Shown here piece by piece: positions 61,953 to 64,000 of a DNA stretch of 64,000 bases. Source of the DNA: Stenotrophomonas maltophilia (GTDB lineage Bacteria; Pseudomonadota; Gammaproteobacteria; Xanthomonadales; Xanthomonadaceae). The DNA lies in contig NZ_CP037858.1 of NCBI RefSeq assembly GCF_006974125.1, positions 2,914,001 through 2,978,000 of the forward strand, read 5' to 3'. Each line of letters begins with the position of its first letter. Within the stretch, counting starts at the first letter, position 1. Both the position numbers and the translations under genes were made by a program. The notes beneath the pieces are model-generated. The model did not search any database and was not told the origin of the DNA. It was given only the letters and a program-made list of their open reading frames with translations.

Positions 61953-63143
61953 ATGGCAAAGGGTAAGTTCGAGCGCACCAAGCCGCACGTCAACGTCGGC
62001 ACCATCGGTCACGTCGACCACGGCAAGACCACGCTGACCGCTGCACTGACCAAGATCGGTGCCGAGCGCTTCGGTGGCGAGTTCAAGGATTACTCCTCGA
62101 TCGACGCCGCTCCGGAAGAAAAGGCTCGTGGCATCACGATCTCGACCGCGCACGTCGAATACGAATCCCCGGTCCGTCACTACGCCCACGTGGATTGCCC
62201 GGGCCATGCTGACTACGTCAAGAACATGATCACCGGTGCCGCCCAGATGGACGGCGCGATCCTGGTGTGCTCGGCCGCTGACGGTCCGATGCCGCAGACC
62301 CGCGAGCACATCCTGCTGTCGCGTCAGGTCGGCGTGCCGTACATCGTCGTGTTCCTGAACAAGGCCGACATGGTTGACGACGCCGAGCTGCTCGAGCTGG
62401 TCGAGATGGAAGTGCGCGAGCTGCTGAGCAAGTACGACTTCCCGGGCGACGACACCCCGATCATCGCCGGTTCGGCCCGTCTGGCGCTGGAAGGCGACCA
62501 GAGCGACATCGGCGTGCCGGCCATCCTGAAGCTGGTCGATGCCCTGGACAGCTGGATTCCGGAGCCGGAGCGCGCGATCGACAAGCCGTTCCTGATGCCG
62601 GTGGAAGACGTGTTCTCGATCTCGGGCCGCGGCACCGTGGTGACCGGTCGTATCGAGCGCGGCGTGATCAAGGTTGGCGACGAAATCGAAATCGTCGGCA
62701 TCCGTCCGGTGCAGAAGACCACCGTGACCGGCGTTGAAATGTTCCGCAAGCTGCTGGACCAGGGTCAGGCAGGCGACAACGCTGGCCTGCTGCTGCGCGG
62801 CACCAAGCGTGACGACGTCGAGCGTGGCCAGGTCCTGGCCAAGCCGGGTTCGATCAAGCCGCACACCAAGTTCGAAGGTGAAGTCTACGTCCTGTCGAAG
62901 GACGAGGGCGGCCGTCACACCCCGTTCTTCAACGGCTACCGTCCGCAGTTCTACTTCCGCACCACCGACATCACCGGCGCAGCTGCTCTGCCGGAAGGCG
63001 TCGAAATGGTGATGCCGGGTGACAACGTCAAGATGGTCGTCACCCTGATCAACCCGGTGGCAATGGACGAAGGCCTGCGCTTCGCCATCCGCGAAGGCGG
63101 CCGTACCGTCGGCGCCGGCGTGGTCTCGAAGATCATCGAGTAA
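61953..63143 (+). CDS. tuf: Elongation factor Tu (second copy)
   Basis: The 396-residue protein is identical in sequence to the first copy at 44461-45651 and lies in the classical str operon position (tufA of enteric bacteria) 52 bp after fusA. Upstream and downstream sequences differ completely from those of the first copy, so the near-identity ends at the coding borders, as expected for gene conversion. A terminator follows. Confidence 0.98.
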   Translation: MAKGKFERTKPHVNVGTIGHVDHGKTTLTAALTKIGAERFGGEFKDYSSIDAAPEEKARGITISTAHVEYESPVRHYAHVDCPGHADYVKNMITGAAQMDGAILVCSAADGPMPQTREHILLSRQVGVPYIVVFLNKADMVDDAELLELVEMEVRELLSKYDFPGDDTPIIAGSARLALEGDQSDIGVPAILKLVDALDSWIPEPERAIDKPFLMPVEDVFSISGRGTVVTGRIERGVIKVGDEIEIVGIRPVQKTTVTGVEMFRKLLDQGQAGDNAGLLLRGTKRDDVERGQVLAKPGSIKPHTKFEGEVYVLSKDEGGRHTPFFNGYRPQFYFRTTDITGAAALPEGVEMVMPGDNVKMVVTLINPVAMDEGLRFAIREGGRTVGAGVVSKIIE

Positions 63144-63157
63144 TCTGGTAGTATCTG

Positions 63158-63191
63158 CGCCCCGATGTTGCCTGGGTAGGGCATCGGGGCG
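63158..63191 (+). terminator. Terminator-like hairpin after tuf
   Basis: CGCCCCGATG and CATCGGGGCG form a perfect 10-bp stem around a 14-base loop, 14 bp after the stop codon. No strong T-run follows. Confidence 0.65.
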
Positions 63192-63282
63192 TATCAAATG
63201 GGAAAGCAGGCACAGGATGTGCCTTGTGTTCCCCGGACCAGGAAGGGTCAATGCCATTCAGGCGGCGTCAACAGGCGACTGT

Positions 63283-63311
63283 TGACAGCTGCCTTGCGTG
63301 CCATTATGCTT
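63283..63311 (+). promoter_or_regulatory. Promoter of the S10 ribosomal protein operon
   Basis: TTGACA (63283-63288) and TATGCT (63306-63311) are separated by 17 bases. Transcription would start about 160 bp before rpsJ, leaving a long leader where ribosomal-protein autoregulation is expected. The rest of the 332-bp tuf-rpsJ gap holds no gene. Confidence 0.8.
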
Positions 63312-63475
63312 CTACGTCTGGGCAGGCCGGGTAACTGGTCTGCCTACGTTTTTGAGGTCTATGGAGTGACCTTGTCGGCCTGCAGGACTGTGGGCCGTCC
63401 GTATTCAGGAATTTCATGGGGCAAAGCAACCCAGAGGCTTTGTCTGTCGCTCTTTTAACGAAGGAACCTACCGCC

Positions 63476-63787
63476 ATGGCGGACCAAAAGATCCGGATCC
63501 GGCTGAAAGCGTTCGATCATCGTCTGATCGACCGTTCGGCCAGCGAGATCGTTGAAACGGCAAAGCGGACCGGCGCGCAAGTGCGTGGCCCGATCCCGCT
63601 GCCGACCAAGATCGAGCGTTACACCGTTCTCGTTTCCCCGCACGTCGACAAGGACGCGCGTGACCAGTACGAGACCCGCACGCACAAGCGCGTGCTCGAT
63701 ATCGTTGACCCGAATGACAAGACCGTGGACGCGCTGATGAAGCTCGAACTGGCTGCCGGCGTCGACGTTCAGATCAAGCTGACCTGA
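63476..63787 (+). CDS. rpsJ: 30S ribosomal protein S10
   Basis: The 103-residue protein (also NusE) starts [19 protein letters not shown] and contains [33 protein letters not shown] text and [11 protein letters not shown]. It works in the 30S head and, with NusB, in antitermination. First gene of the S10 operon; rplC follows after 11 bp. Confidence 0.98.
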
Positions 63788-63798
63788 GGACTACGACC

Positions 63799-64000
63799 AT
63801 GACGAAGAAGTATTCGTTGGGCTTCGTGGGCCGCAAGGCTGGCATGAGCCGCGTGTTCACTGAAGATGGCCGCTCCATCCCGGTGACCCTGATCGAAGCA
63901 ACCCCGAACCGCATCGCGCAGATCAAGACCGTCGAAACCGACGGCTACAGCGCCGTGCAGGTGACCGTCGGCGCGCGTCGCGCTGCCCTGGTCAACAAGC
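63799..64000 (+). CDS. rplC: 50S ribosomal protein L3, N-terminal part
   Basis: The gene opens at the ATG at 63799 with [20 protein letters not shown], followed by [16 protein letters not shown], the start of ribosomal protein L3, an early-assembling protein near the peptidyl transferase centre. It runs off the right edge after 67 codons. Confidence 0.95.

Noticed and set aside
63198..63458. An 86-codon frame before rpsJ
   Set aside because: It overlaps the predicted S10 operon promoter and leader and has no recognisable protein sequence.

Overview
The window is a high-GC gammaproteobacterial chromosome segment that almost certainly comes from Stenotrophomonas (S. maltophilia complex, Xanthomonadaceae). 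Three things point there: the protein sequences, the gene order (including an XcOGT-like O-GlcNAc transferase beside prfA), and the many intergenic GTAG-headed stem-loops that match the SMAG repeats described for S. maltophilia. No prophage, insertion sequence or CRISPR array is visible.

Left part (1-16 kb): the first codons of ahpC on the minus strand behind an OxyR-like palindrome; prmC and a proline iminopeptidase; a divergent LysR regulator / 14-TM drug exporter pair; a tightly overlapping minus-strand set (nitroreductase, 5'-3' exonuclease, Nudix ADP-sugar pyrophosphatase, N-formylglutamate amidohydrolase family); a DUF1631 protein; and the proton-translocating transhydrogenase genes. 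pntAA is separated from pntAB-pntB by an oppositely oriented ECF sigma factor cassette.

Middle (16-34.6 kb): sufT, ilvE, a small membrane protein / winged-helix regulator operon with an M23 peptidase gene broken by an in-frame TGA, a secreted subtilisin-like protease, a single-domain asparaginase, a WrbA/DUF2069 pair, yihY and a TlpA-like lipoprotein. A 600-bp nested palindrome lies between tlpA-like and ppk2. Then come hemA-prfA-OGT on the minus strand and TPR protein-lolB-ispE on the plus strand.

Right part (34.6-64 kb): tRNA-Gln, prs, rplY, pth and ychF. Three tandem 101-bp repeats carrying DnaA-box-like nonamers follow. Next is a locus that looks dedicated to cyanophycin or beta-aspartyl-arginine use: a TonB-dependent receptor divergent from a secreted cyanophycinase and an exported isoaspartyl peptidase, with a LacI-type operator between them. 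The rest is the classical translation/transcription block: tRNA-Tyr, tRNA-Gly, tRNA-Thr, tuf, tRNA-Trp, secE, nusG, rplKAJL, rpoBC, rpsLG, fusA, a second tuf, rpsJ and the start of rplC.

SMAG repeats sit at many operon borders. In four genes the TAG of the SMAG head is the gene's own stop codon. All coordinates come from reading the sequence; functions come from motif and family recognition without database searches.
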